Shown: positions 36,411 through 46,677 of the stretch, piece after piece | Position numbering within the stretch: the stretch's first letter is position 1 | Layout of the letters: every line of letters begins with the position of its first letter | NCBI GenBank assembly: GCA_018466975.1 | Contig: CM031561.1 | Span: forward strand, 4,464,001 to 4,528,000 | Direction of reading: 5' to 3' | From: Sparassis latifolia | Lineage: Eukaryota; Basidiomycota; Agaricomycetes; Polyporales; Sparassidaceae | DNA: 64,000 nt | Position numbers and translations under genes: made by a program | Notes under the pieces: generated by a model | Database searches by the model: none | The model's input: the letters and a program-made list of their open reading frames with translations, nothing else | Told to the model about the DNA's origin: nothing

Positions 36411-37832
36411 ATGCCGTCTCAAGGACCTCCCCCGAGCGTTGGCGGTAAGGATTTGTCTTCATTTGTTCCCGATGGGTCTGGATCAGGTGGAGGCACCGCG
36501 GGCCTGCCCAACCCGGCCCAGTTGGCCTTGTTTCAGGAAAATCGGGAGCGGCAGGCCCGGAATGCTGCTAGGGCAGTGCGTAGACAGAGCGGAGAAGATA
36601 GCGTCAGCGATGACGAGGAGCTGGGAATGCTGGATGGATCAGATGGTGCATCTCCGGGTCAGTTAGACTCCCAGGAACCGTCGGCAATGCCTGCAGGCGC
36701 GCCTTCGCGACCCAGGACGCCGGAAGATGATACCGATAACATGCAGTTACTTCGGGACGTAATGAAGATGACTCCAAACTCTCGGGGCATCGCCCTGAAG
36801 TTGTGGAACGCAGGTGTTGATAAGCGCAGCGGAACTGGCCCTCGGGCAGAGGCTACCGCAGGAAGTGGAGGCAAGGGTAGCGAAAACGCGCTGATAACGA
36901 TAGACTCAGAGATCAAAACTGACCTCTTTGCCGGCCGAGTCATCGAGACGCCTCAGGAACTCCCCGCGCTTCTCAGGAACGGTTTCCATCTTTCGCTCTC
37001 CATGTGCACCTCTGAGGTGATGACCAAGATGCACAAGCATCCGGAGCAGGTTCAGTATCGTAAGATGCACGACGGCAAAGGGATCAAGAGGGCATTGATC
37101 GACATTGCCCAATGGCCCGATGAACAGACGCTGAAGCCGGAGGAGTGGCGCGATGCTTGGCGCAACTACTTCGAGATCCTACCGGCCGTCTGCGATGATG
37201 AGATTGTCAAGCGTTTCTCGGAGCACTACATGTGGCTTTCCGGGCAGAGCGATTTCAACAGGATCTTCCCAGTGATCCTCGCATTCGATATCGATGTGCG
37301 CCGTGGATATTTCCTCACGAAGAAGACCTTCGTCGTCGACTCGAAAAGCTACAACGATCACTTTCTCAAAGTCCGCCTGGAGCACATCGAGAACAGTACT
37401 CGAGGCACGCTTCCTATCCCTGCGGCTCCCATTGCCGGTTCGTCCCAAACCCCGTATCGTACACCATCACACTCCCCCGATTCACGTCGCCCATGCCGCG
37501 ATGGTGCGGCAGACTCCACTGCCAAGCCCTTTCGCGACGGCAGAGCATCTGCGTCCACGAGTATGCTCTGCCTCATCTGCGGCGAGAGTGGACATCGGGC
37601 CAGTCAGTGCGGGCGATCGACCATGTCGAACGGCAAGCCCGCATTCACCGTTTGGGAGAACAAGAAGCTCCTCGCCATCTCCACGCGTGCGGAGATCTGC
37701 CTCACCTGGAATGTCCAGCACGGTCGCATGCCCTGCCGCGGTATGTACTGTCCCGGAAATAGCGGACACATCTGCTCCCTCTGTGGTTCCGACGGTCATG
37801 CCGCTGCGGCTAAGCGGTGTCTCGGAGCGTGA
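36411..37832 (+). CDS. Ngaro gag-like protein with zinc knuckles
   Basis: A 473-residue protein starts at the ATG at 36411, the first after the A1 repeat. The N-terminal third is low complexity (Gly/Ser/Pro with acidic patches). A helical core (residues of about 185-330) contains PDEQTLKPEEWRDAWRNYFE, YMWLSGQSDFNRIFPVILAF and DIDVRRGYFL, a pattern shared by gag-like proteins of basidiomycete YR elements. The C-terminal CLICGESGHRASQC (about residues 387-400) is a perfect C-x2-C-x4-H-x4-C knuckle. It is followed by a second Cys/His cluster ending CSLCGSDGHAAAAKRC. It should bind element RNA and form particles. Its end overlaps the RT start codon by 35 nt. Confidence 0.88.
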   Translation: MPSQGPPPSVGGKDLSSFVPDGSGSGGGTAGLPNPAQLALFQENRERQARNAARAVRRQSGEDSVSDDEELGMLDGSDGASPGQLDSQEPSAMPAGAPSRPRTPEDDTDNMQLLRDVMKMTPNSRGIALKLWNAGVDKRSGTGPRAEATAGSGGKGSENALITIDSEIKTDLFAGRVIETPQELPALLRNGFHLSLSMCTSEVMTKMHKHPEQVQYRKMHDGKGIKRALIDIAQWPDEQTLKPEEWRDAWRNYFEILPAVCDDEIVKRFSEHYMWLSGQSDFNRIFPVILAFDIDVRRGYFLTKKTFVVDSKSYNDHFLKVRLEHIENSTRGTLPIPAAPIAGSSQTPYRTPSHSPDSRRPCRDGAADSTAKPFRDGRASASTSMLCLICGESGHRASQCGRSTMSNGKPAFTVWENKKLLAISTRAEICLTWNVQHGRMPCRGMYCPGNSGHICSLCGSDGHAAAAKRCLGA

Positions 37833-39779
37833 GCGTATCATTACCCCTTACGACGCTGATGCCTTCGAGTCGGTTCTTCACGCGCTCGGCCTCTTTCAGC
37901 GTTATCCCTTCTTGCCTCGCAAATTACGTTACGGTTTCCCCATTGGTGATTTCGCTCCGCTCCTTCGCACGTTTGCTCCTCCCAATCATTCTTCCGGCGC
38001 CGAACACATCGATTTCATTCACCAGTATATCTCTGAGCAAGTTTCTCTTGGCCGCATGACTGGTCCATACTCGCAAGCTCAGGTTGAGCATATCTTGGGC
38101 TCTTACTTCGTATCTTCTCCACTTGCTGTTGTTCCGAAGGCTGGTTCGAAAAAATTCCGTCTCGTGCAGAATTGCTCATATCAGGACGAGTTTGGAGTCT
38201 CGGTGAATAGCCAGATCAACTCGGACGACTTCCCCACCAAATGGGGCACTGCAGCCGAGGTCGCAGAAATCGTGAGTTCCTTCATAATAATTTCTCGATC
38301 CTTTCCCAGTGCGAGGGGACATGCAGTTCAGATCAATGCCCGGCACGCGGGAGATCTCCTTTTGCAATCATTGCCTGGTGCGCAGGAGGTTGCTGTTCAT
38401 TCTCCGATCATTGCCCGGCACGCGGGAGATCGCACTGTCAGACCATTGCCCGGTGCGCGGGAGGTTGATGCCATTTGGTACATGCTCGGCGCGCGGGATA
38501 CCATTTGGTTATTCCCCACTACTTGTGCGGGTGGATTCCAGAGCATGTCTACAGCAGACAATGCTAACTTACTTGTCAGATTGTCAATGCACCTGCTGGT
38601 GCGCAGGCGGCTTGTCTTGACATCGACTCCGCATTCCGCAATCTTCCCATCAAACCCGCGCACAAGTCGTTTCTGGTCATTCAATGTGACCCAGGTGATT
38701 TCTATATTGATCACGTTCTTCCATTCGGCGTCTCGTCAGGGACTGGGGTGCAGGGTGAGCCGATGGACGCCATCGTCGACATCCTGGAGGCGCACAACAT
38801 CGGGCCATCTCGGAAGTGGGTCGATGACCTTATTACATTCCGTTTTCCTGTTTCCCAACTCGCTGCCTCTGGTGTCTACGAGTATGTGTACGGTCTGGCG
38901 GACATTTTTCGCATCACTGACCCTCTGGGTGTCCCGTGGCACCAGACGAAATACTCTGACTACGCTTCGCAGGCAGTCTATAGCGGTTTTCTGTGGGACC
39001 TGGACCGGCGGTCGGTCACCCTACCCGAGGAGAAGCGTTTAAAGTATCTAGCAAAACTCACAGTATTCATCGCCGCCGTCGAGCGGGGGCGCGTGTCTCA
39101 GCGAGACGCGATGTCCATAAATGGCACACTCTCGCACATCGCGTTTGTCTACCCGCACGGCCGTGCGTTCCTCACCAACCTTTGCAGCTTCATCGCTTCA
39201 TTCTCCAACCCCTACGCACCACGATTCGCACCACGTTCTGTCCTCTCCGACATGAAGTGGTGGTTCTCCATCCTCAACGTGCCCAATGTTGCCCGCTCTC
39301 TTGCATCGCGGGGCCCATTGCAGGACCTTGGCATCTGGGTCGATGCTTCCTCTTCCTGGGGCATCGGAGTCATTGTCTGTGGCGAATGGAGCGCATGGCA
39401 CTGGCGCGGACCGATCAATGCATGGAAGGGCGAAGGTCGTGATATTGGCTGGGCCGAGATGGTGGCGGTTGAACTTGCTGTCCGAACGGTGGATGCGCTC
39501 GGCTACCACGACGCCACCATCCTGGTACGTGGTGACAACAAAGGTGTCGAGGGCGCGTTCGCTCGCGGTCGCAGCCGCAACTTTCAAGTAAACTCCTCCA
39601 TCCGTCGTGCGGAGGTTATCGCCATGTCGCTGAACATTCTCTTCACTGTACGCTATGTAAACACCAAGGACAACTTGGCGGATCCGGTCTCTCGCGGCGA
39701 CCCGAGCCCCTTGATGTCTCATCGTCAACCCCCCTTCCAGCTCCCGGAGGAGCTCGCATCCTTCCTTGCCAATGTCTAA
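37798..39779 (+). CDS. Ngaro reverse transcriptase - RNase H
   Basis: This copies the element RNA to cDNA and removes the RNA strand. The ATG at 37798 lies inside the end of gag in the +1 frame. Exons 37798-38271 and 38580-39779 join in phase over a 308-nt GT-AG intron (GTGAGT donor, CTAACT branch-like site, TTGTCAG acceptor), giving about 557 residues. RT motifs in order: SSPLAVVPKAGSKKFRLVQN, SDDFPTKWGTAAEVAEI, AACLDIDSAFRNLPI, FGVSSGTGVQGEPMD, and the catalytic KWVDDLITF (about residue 238), a WVDD variant of the YxDD box. RNase H follows: GIWVDASSSWGIGV, WAEMVAVELAV, VRGDNKGVEGAF and VNTKDNLADPVSRG, with the acidic residues in place. The intron is large for this genome and carries a palindromic repeat array. 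The stop overlaps the YR start. Confidence 0.92.
38334..38500 (+). repeat. Palindromic tandem repeats inside the RT intron
   Basis: Five degenerate units with core CCCGGYRCGCGGGAGRT start near 38334, 38372, 38409, 38445 and 38482, spaced about 36-40 bp. Two variants alternate: GGCACGCGGGAGAT and GGTGCGCGGGAGGT. Each core is a short palindrome (CCCG...CGGG). They lie wholly within the predicted intron, so they do not alter the RT protein. Confidence 0.75.
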
Positions 39780-41114
39780 TATAACTCCGTCATCCTCTGC
39801 GCCCGCACGTGCGAGTGCGTCGTCCCAGTGTGAGAGGCCGAGTGCTGTTCAGGCTGAAACAGCACATATCGGCCCTTCGTCGCGAACACTGGCTCGACGA
39901 AAACCTAGACAGCCTCATTCCGAGAACAAAGTTATCCCCTCTCCTTTTCGTCCTCATGTCCTAGCGCGCGATCGCCTCGCGCTTTGGACCACGCCTCATG
40001 CTGTTCGATTTCGTGCTTCTCTCTCCGCGCAGACCTCATCTGCAGCTTCGGTACAGCTTTTTAATGTCATGCTTTCTTCTCTTGACCCCAGTACTCGGAA
40101 GAACTATGGCGCCGGACTGCTGCGCTTCACACAATTCTGTGACTGCCTCGCGATCTCGGAAGACCTCCGCATGCCTGCGGCGGAGCCGCTCTTAGCCGCA
40201 TTCGTCGCGCAGTGGAGCGGGAGTGTCGCGCGATCAACCGTGGACACCTGGATGGCAGGTCTATCCTTCTGGCATGCACTGCACGGTGCCCCGTGGCAAG
40301 GCGCGAAGATGCTAAAAGTGACCTGCTCGGCCATTTCGAAGACCGCGCCGGCTTCAAAGGAGAAGCGTGCGCCGGTCACTGTCGAGCATTTGTACGCGTT
40401 GCGTGTCAACCTCGACTTATCCGACTCATTCGATGCTGCTGTGTATGCAGTGGCGTGCGTCGCGTTTTGGTGCTGTCGTCGGTGCGCATGCACCTGGCCT
40501 TCCTCCGTTCTTTCTGCTAACACCTTTGCAGGCTTGGTGAGCTGGTAATCCCTTCCGCGGGTGCGTTCGACCCGGTCAAGCATGTAGCGCGCGCAGCGCC
40601 CGTTGCTTACCGCACATTACCGGGAGGTACTCAGTACGCCGTATTCCATGTCCCCTGGACCAAGACGACTAAGCAGCTCGGCGCCGACATCATCGCCACC
40701 GAATTCGGCGACCCTAGCTCCGCCGTCGTCGCCTTGCGCCATCACCTACGGGCGAACGCCCGCGTGCCCGCGCATGCACCATTCTTCGCGTTCGAAACAA
40801 GTGACACCGCGGGTTGGGCGCCGATGACGCGCGATTGGTTTCTCAGTCGCGTCAATGCGGCCTGGGCAGCAGCCGGTTTCGAGCACCTCACCGGGCATTG
40901 TTTTCGTATCGGCGGCGCGACCGAGCTGTTGCTTCGCGGTACTCATCCAGATGTTGTTGCCACGCAGGGCAGCTGGAAGTCGCGTGCTTTTCTCGAGTAC
41001 TGGCGGAAAATTGAGTCCATATTACCACTCTTCATCTCACAATCCTTCACTTCCTCTCGTTTGCAACTTACTTCCTCTGCAATGGACTCATTCAAAAAGA
41101 AATATTCTCTGTAG
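39772..41114 (+). CDS. Ngaro tyrosine recombinase (integrase)
   Basis: It integrates the circular cDNA by site-specific-type strand exchange through a covalent 3'-phosphotyrosine. The start ATG at 39772 overlaps the RT stop (ATGTCTAA). Exons 39772-40481 and 40532-41114 (50-nt intron) give about 430 residues. A core-binding N-terminal part has SLDPSTRKNYGAGLLRFTQF. The catalytic residues are all present: Arg in FWCCRRLGEL (restored by the splice, about residue 238), H-x-x-R in TGHCFRIGGATELLLRG, and the nucleophilic Tyr in WKSRAFLEYWRK. The protein ends MDSFKKKYSL. It appears functional. It differs from the DUF3435 recombinases of Starship elements by being part of a retroelement. Confidence 0.93.
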
Positions 41115-41263
41115 TTACTTCATAATGCTGTGTGTTTGTGTCTATGCTGTAATGCATGTTGTCATATGCTCTGACCTGATCTTTTGCTGCGGAACGCTAG
41201 CCCTGGGTTGGGGAAGTCGGCGGGCTTGCGTTGAGCCACGACTGTTGTGGGCTGCGCTCCTTG

Positions 41264-41562
41264 GGTGGTTAGCCGTGTTCTCAACGACTTTCCGCCGCTT
41301 CACGCTCGAGTTGGATTCCGCGAATCTCTCCGCTCAGGCTCCCCTCGCATTTCGCCCCTCCGCTGCCGGTCGCCCACTGACTTCTCGGGCCGTCGCAGTC
41401 CCGTGAGGCGCCTATTGCAGCCCGCTCCGAGCTTGAGCCGCCGCCGGAATCCACCTCTCCCCAACCCGCAAGACTAACAGTCTACATTGCACGGCGAACG
41501 TGCTGTCTTAGTGAGCCGTGCACACTCCCTCCGTAGCCCAGCTATCGAGCACTTAGGAAGCG
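41264..41562 (+). repeat. Ngaro split direct repeat B1
   Basis: 299 bp, identical to B2. A short open frame runs through it (about 70 codons), but its presence in both copies reflects only sequence identity. Its last base is shared with the start of A2. Confidence 0.95.
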
Positions 41563-41700
41563 TGGAGTTTGGCTTAGCAGCGAGCTCGCGAGCGCTAAGT
41601 CAAACTAGTGCTTACTAAGCGAGAGGCTGAAGGCGGAGGAATAGGCGCCGTAAGCGCCAGTCTGTTCCTCCTGCACCTACAGCCTCTCGCTTCTTTTCAT
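41562..41700 (+). repeat. Ngaro split direct repeat A2
   Basis: 139 bp, identical to A1, abutting B1 and separated from B2 by 37 bp of unique sequence (41701-41737). Confidence 0.95.
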
Positions 41701-41737
41701 CCCACCCACCTCCCCTTGTTGATTCAAGCGTCCTAGC

Positions 41738-42036
41738 GGTGGTTAGCCGTGTTCTCAACGACTTTCCGCCGCTTCACGCTCGAGTTGGATTCCGCGAATC
41801 TCTCCGCTCAGGCTCCCCTCGCATTTCGCCCCTCCGCTGCCGGTCGCCCACTGACTTCTCGGGCCGTCGCAGTCCCGTGAGGCGCCTATTGCAGCCCGCT
41901 CCGAGCTTGAGCCGCCGCCGGAATCCACCTCTCCCCAACCCGCAAGACTAACAGTCTACATTGCACGGCGAACGTGCTGTCTTAGTGAGCCGTGCACACT
42001 CCCTCCGTAGCCCAGCTATCGAGCACTTAGGAAGCG
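41738..42036 (+). repeat. Ngaro split direct repeat B2
   Basis: 299 bp, identical to B1. It ends CACTTAGGAAGCG, which defines the right edge of the element; host sequence starts at 42037. Confidence 0.95.
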
Positions 42037-42547
42037 CGATGCCTGGCAGTGATGATACCGGTGTGACATGCTGGAGCACGACTCACGTGATCGTGTTTGT
42101 CACGCTAGTCAAGGTCTTGTCTTAGTGACTACTGTTCTCATGACCACCACGACGCTCATCTACTTGTGCTGATATTCCAACTAGATGTTATAAGTTGTAG
42201 ATCTGCATTCTGCGTGCTAGCTCTGAGATATCTGGGTCGAGCTTGAACCGGACCATTCGCTTTGAATTTGGAGGCGTTGGAGGAACTCCGAAATGTGAGT
42301 GACTGTTACACGTGTTGCGCATTTTAGAGGGGGGAAAGGAAGCGTCTCACATAGAGTTGGGAAATTGCTCCAGTGCAACCTAGCCAGGTTGTTGCGGTAA
42401 GGTCAGGTTGGAACTTCTAGGTCCGAGCGACCGTCCAGAAATTGCTGTGCGATATTATTTTGCTGCTGTGGAACTTACTGGTAAACGTCGTCTAGAATTT
42501 CAAAGCAGAAAAACGTTACATTGAAACCTACGCAAGAGCGCATCCCC
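42037..42547. other. CHL1 upstream region
   Basis: About 0.5 kb between the retrotransposon and the helicase start. It contains TCACGTGATCGTGTT (42083-42097), the same 15-mer found upstream of the gene at 29.7 kb. No coding frame was recognised. Confidence 0.45.
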
Positions 42548-45500
42548 ATGTCTTTGAAACTCACCACCCCAGAGGCTTTTCCTGCGTTTCCATTCACTCC
42601 CTACCATATCCAACTCGATCTCATGCGCCACCTATATACCTCTATCGAGGATAGAAAAGTTAGCATCGTCGAAAGTCCCACTGGCACAGTATGTAAACAC
42701 ATACATCTCCCATTGTCGAAGTGATGTGGCTCACGATATTGTGTGCAGGGAAAGACACTCAGTCTTTTATGTGCCTCGTTGACATGGTTGAGAGATGAGC
42801 AGAACAGAGCACGACAGGGACAGTTGGATGCTCTGGCAGGTGATGGTACGTCTACCTTCTGGACATACACTGCGTTGATTAATTACGCACCCTGAACACA
42901 GCAGGCCCTGACTGGGTTCTTTCCCAGACAGTTGAACGGCGTCGTCGCGAACTGGAGGCTGACGAGCTCGAGTATGCTGCAGCTTTGGCCAAAGCGCGAA
43001 AGAAAGAAGCAGCGATGCGGATGTTGGCCAACGGCCGCGTACGCAAACGAATGGTGGGTCATCTCGCGTCGAATTATCTCAAGTATGCTAATCGAGCGTT
43101 AACTACTGAGCCTCCAGAAACTAGTAGCAACTGAGGATACGTCGAACGATGTACTGGGTGACGAAGATGCCGCGTTCTTGCCTGACTCCCAAGCGCTCTC
43201 TGATGACAACGCAGAGCAGAGCAATATCTCCCCTGCTGTTCGTGCACTTATGCAGAAGTAAGCGTTGCGTTGCCTTTTTCGTGCGTGTCTCACGCGTTCT
43301 AGGTTGCAGCAAGGCGCGACCGCGTCAACATCGAGACACGTTCATGATCAGGAGCCAACTTGTACAAAAATCTATTACGCTTCTCGTACACACTCCCAGC
43401 TAGCTCAAGTTCTGCACGAACTTCGGAAACTCCAACTGTTGCTGAATGTCTCTGTAGCAGTTTCACCGGGGGCACCACAGTCTTCATTACCTTCCATTGC
43501 CGTAGGGACTCACACGAAGCGCCCCATCTTAGCAGTTAACCTGGAAGCCGATAAGGATGGGGATTCTGCAGATGATATCAGCGACAACTCATGCAATGTT
43601 CGTGCAGTGTCGTTAGGCTCGCGTAAACAGCTTTGTATCAACCAATCACTACGTGGGCATGTGGGGGATCTTGATGAAGCATGCAGACAGATGCTCAGTG
43701 GTACGTGGTGCCAGTGACCCCTGGTTTCATGCCCCGGTTTGATTTATTATCTTCGTCTCATCGCAGAGAAAGGAAAGAAGCGTTGCGGGTTTCTCCCTCC
43801 ACAGGACGAAGAAATCCATATGCTTGATTTACGAGATCAGATCCTTGTATGTTGCTTCGTTTTGTCGTCTTTACGATATTGACTAGAGAACCCACTTGAA
43901 CCTGCTTCTGGTGCACACAGGCAACACCGAAGGATATTGAAGATTTACTTCTTACGGGGAAAATTGCAGAAACATGTCCGTATTTTGGCTCGCGACGGGC
44001 AATTCCACAAGCACAGGTGCACGATTTTTTTTGTTGTATCTGTCACAAGCGCGTTCAGTTTCTAAAGCACTGTTGCTGATGTCGACTTGACGGCAGCTTG
44101 TGCTGCTTCCATACAATCTGCTTCTTCAGAAGACTGCTCGTGAAGCATTAGGAATCAACTTGAAGGACCAAGTTGTAATCATCGACGAAGCGCACAGTAC
44201 GTGTCTCATTTGTTGTCCCCAGTCGTCTACTCCACGTTCTGTTTATATGAAACACGGAATCAGATCTCACCTGTTCACGTTCCTTCAGACCTCATCTCTA
44301 CGCTTCTATCCCTATCAACCACCTGTTTACCTCTACGCACGCTATCCACTGCAAGGCATCAACTCTCGATCTACCTCTCGCGCTTCCGGACTCGCCTGGC
44401 TACCGCGCACGCTCTGCATCTCGCTCGCCTCATGGGCCTGTTGGATGTTCTCACGCAGTATGCCGAGGAGTGGCGTGATATGCAAACTCCTAGAGGTGGC
44501 GAAGATCGGCAGGAGCCGGCCAGGAAGACCGAGTCGAAGCACCGTTGCTCGAGTGTAGAGGTCATCACCTCCGATGAGTTACTCCGACGATTGGGCCGCA
44601 AAGCAGAGGGCGTCAATTTGCTAGAAGTCGAGAGATATCTTCGGAATAGCAAGGTACATTTTCTGAACGAACTTCTTTCACAAGTCAGGTCAAAGTAACT
44701 CATATCCAGATTGCGCGTAAGATATCTGCGTATTCCTTGAAGGCGTTAGAGAAGGCAGCCGGTCACGGTATGCTTCTGTCGATATGTTTGTATTCCATGA
44801 CGTGTTGACAGTTGCTAGATCCGGCGAAGTTGTCCAAATTAGCACGACTCTCAAGCAACACACCACCTCTGCATGCAGTAGAAAATTTCATTTCGGCGCT
44901 GACGGCCGCAAGTGATGGTATAGTCCTTCTGAACATCTGTTGATGGACCGATTCTGAGACCTTACCTAGATGGCCGCGTGACTTTTTCAATGGTGGACCG
45001 CCAGGTCGAGATTAAATACCAGCACTTGAATCCATCAACATACTTCCAGGAGGTGATCGATGAAGCCAGGTCGGTTGTATTGGCCGGTGGCACCATGTCT
45101 CCGGTGAGTATTTCGGCGTAGTTTGTTCCCTGCATGAGACACCAGAGGCATGACCTTCGTTAGATTTCGGACATGACTAATCAGTTGTTTGCCGACCTAC
45201 CGGGCGAGCGCATGTCCACCTTCTCGTGTGGGCATATCATACCACCGGCGAACTTGCAAACTCTGGTGTTAAAGAGGGGCCCCCGTGGACATGAAATGCA
45301 GTTCAAATTTGAGCAGCGCAGTGATCTGCAAGTTGTACGTGTCCTGATGTGCCTTCCCATCGCCCGTGGGTGCTGGGCTGAAAGAATCGACTTCTGGTGC
45401 AAACTAGATTGCAGAACTCGGTCAGATGCTTGTGAATTTCGCGAGCATCATTCCCGGCGGGATGGTCGTCTTTCTTCCCTCGTATGCTTTTCTGCACACG

Positions 45501-46305
45501 GTGATGATCGCATGGGAGAAGAGTGGTCTGCTGGTGAAGATCGCTGCTAAAAAGAGGGTATGCTGTTTAGTGCTGCGCGATTACCTGATAAGGACTTGTT
45601 ATCAGGTCTTCTCGGAACCACAGGAAAGTGGCCAGGTAGAGACCGTATTGCGGGAGTACGCTACGGAGATCCACGATTGGGTGCGTCTCTTCCACGATTG
45701 TGGGGGAGGAAGGTCACTTTTAGACACTTAGCCTCACCGAATGTCTTCCAGCCGCAAAATATCGCCTGTGCATCTGCCGAGCCCAGAAGCAGCAAGGCCG
45801 GTGCGATGCTCTTCGCAGTGATCGGTGCCAAACTGTCAGAGGGACTGAACTTCACGGACGACCTCGCTCGCGCCGTGATCATCATTGGACTGCCATTCGC
45901 TAACCTCGCGTCGCCGGAGCTGCGCGAGCGGATGAACTATGTCAATAGGTTGGAACAGCGTCGCTCTGGTGGGGGTGGCGTTGGAGCCCATGTGAAGGCA
46001 CCCAACGGTGCGAAAGACGCCGCGACCGAACTTTACGAGAACATGTGCATGAACGCGGTTAACCAAAGTATAGGTGTGCTTTGCCTTCATATGGACGACA
46101 ATATGCTTCTTACCCCTTGACAGGACGTGCAATCCGGCATCGAGGAGATTGGGCATCTCTAGTGCTTGTCGACAGTAGATACACTTCACCCCGTATCCGT
46201 AACAAGCTGCCTAATTGGATCGGCAAGAATACGATCGTCACCGATGGCTTTGGACAAGCCATGAAAGAGATGGGCAAATTTTATCGGAGCAGGAGGGAAG
46301 GCTAG
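42548..46305 (+). CDS. CHL1: ATP-dependent DNA helicase CHL1 (DDX11 family, iron-sulfur)
   Basis: CHL1 is a 5'-3' XPD-like helicase that helps establish sister-chromatid cohesion at replication forks. The start is the ATG at 42548 (MSLKLTTPEAFPAFPFTPY). Walker A is split by an intron: ESPTGT|GKTLSLLC. Next come KIYYASRTHSQLAQVLHEL and the four iron-sulfur cysteines in RKQLCIN, DEACRQM, KKRCGFL and AETCPYFGSR. The Walker B box is QVVIIDEAH, followed by LISTLLSLSTTCLPLRTL. C-terminal helicase motifs are PGGMVVFLPSYAFLHTV, GAKLSEGLNF, VIIIGLPFANLASPELRERM and motif VI SIGRAIRHRGDWASLVLVD. It ends MGKFYRSRREG. At least ten short introns; the protein should be roughly 800-900 residues. No break was noticed in conserved blocks. 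Confidence 0.92.
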
Positions 46306-46677
46306 GGGTCTAGGATGGCTTTAGACTGGCATGGAATACATCGGTGGGTCGTAGTGCATATCCTTATTATCTTCGTTCTCGTGTATGCCGGAATAGAGCA
46401 AGTAGCATGTCGGAGAGCGCATCTGTCACACTTCCCCCTCAATCAGTCATGCAGAATGCGTTATTGAAACTGACAGCAACAATATTATCATTATTATGGT
46501 CATCACCACTCCCGTCGCTCCAACCCTCTCCTCGGGCCATATGTTACATTCGGAGATGTTCGCGTAAGGTCACCACACTCGACCTGATTCAAGCTCGATG
46601 GAGGCCCACGCTGCCGTCTTGCACGCATCACAACGATCTTGAATTAAGTTGAGAACTTTACGGTCTTCCTGCCGCAC
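46306..46677. other. Spacer downstream of CHL1
   Basis: Nothing was recognised beyond the probable CHL1 3' untranslated region. Confidence 0.4.

Larger units (their letters stand above)
36230..42036 (+). mobile_element. Complete Ngaro-type tyrosine-recombinase retrotransposon (YR element, DIRS order)
   Basis: The 5807-bp unit has the arrangement A1 (36230-36368) - gag - RT/RNase H - YR - B1 (41264-41562) - A2 (41562-41700) - B2 (41738-42036). A1 and A2 (139 bp) are identical, as are B1 and B2 (299 bp). These split direct repeats, with a tyrosine recombinase in place of a DDE integrase, are known hallmarks of Ngaro elements, which integrate without target duplication; none is seen here. Joining the two outer ends (...GGAAGCG and GTGGAG...) recreates exactly the internal B1/A2 junction, as the circular-intermediate model predicts. 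All three genes are open apart from two introns that splice in frame. The element lies 0.5 kb upstream of CHL1. Confidence 0.95.

Noticed and set aside
38334..38500. Regularly spaced palindromic repeats looked like a CRISPR array
   Set aside because: They lie in a retrotransposon intron of a eukaryotic nuclear genome, the repeats are degenerate and alternate between two forms, and there are no cas genes.
41264..42036. Two identical 70-76-codon open frames after the YR gene
   Set aside because: They fall in the B1 and B2 repeats, start at GTG or weak starts, and are identical only because the repeats are.
36230..42036. Starship or LTR-retrotransposon identity
   Set aside because: Starships carry a DUF3435 recombinase without reverse transcriptase; LTR elements have a DDE integrase and protease with simple terminal repeats. 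Here there are split direct repeats and a retroelement-type YR.
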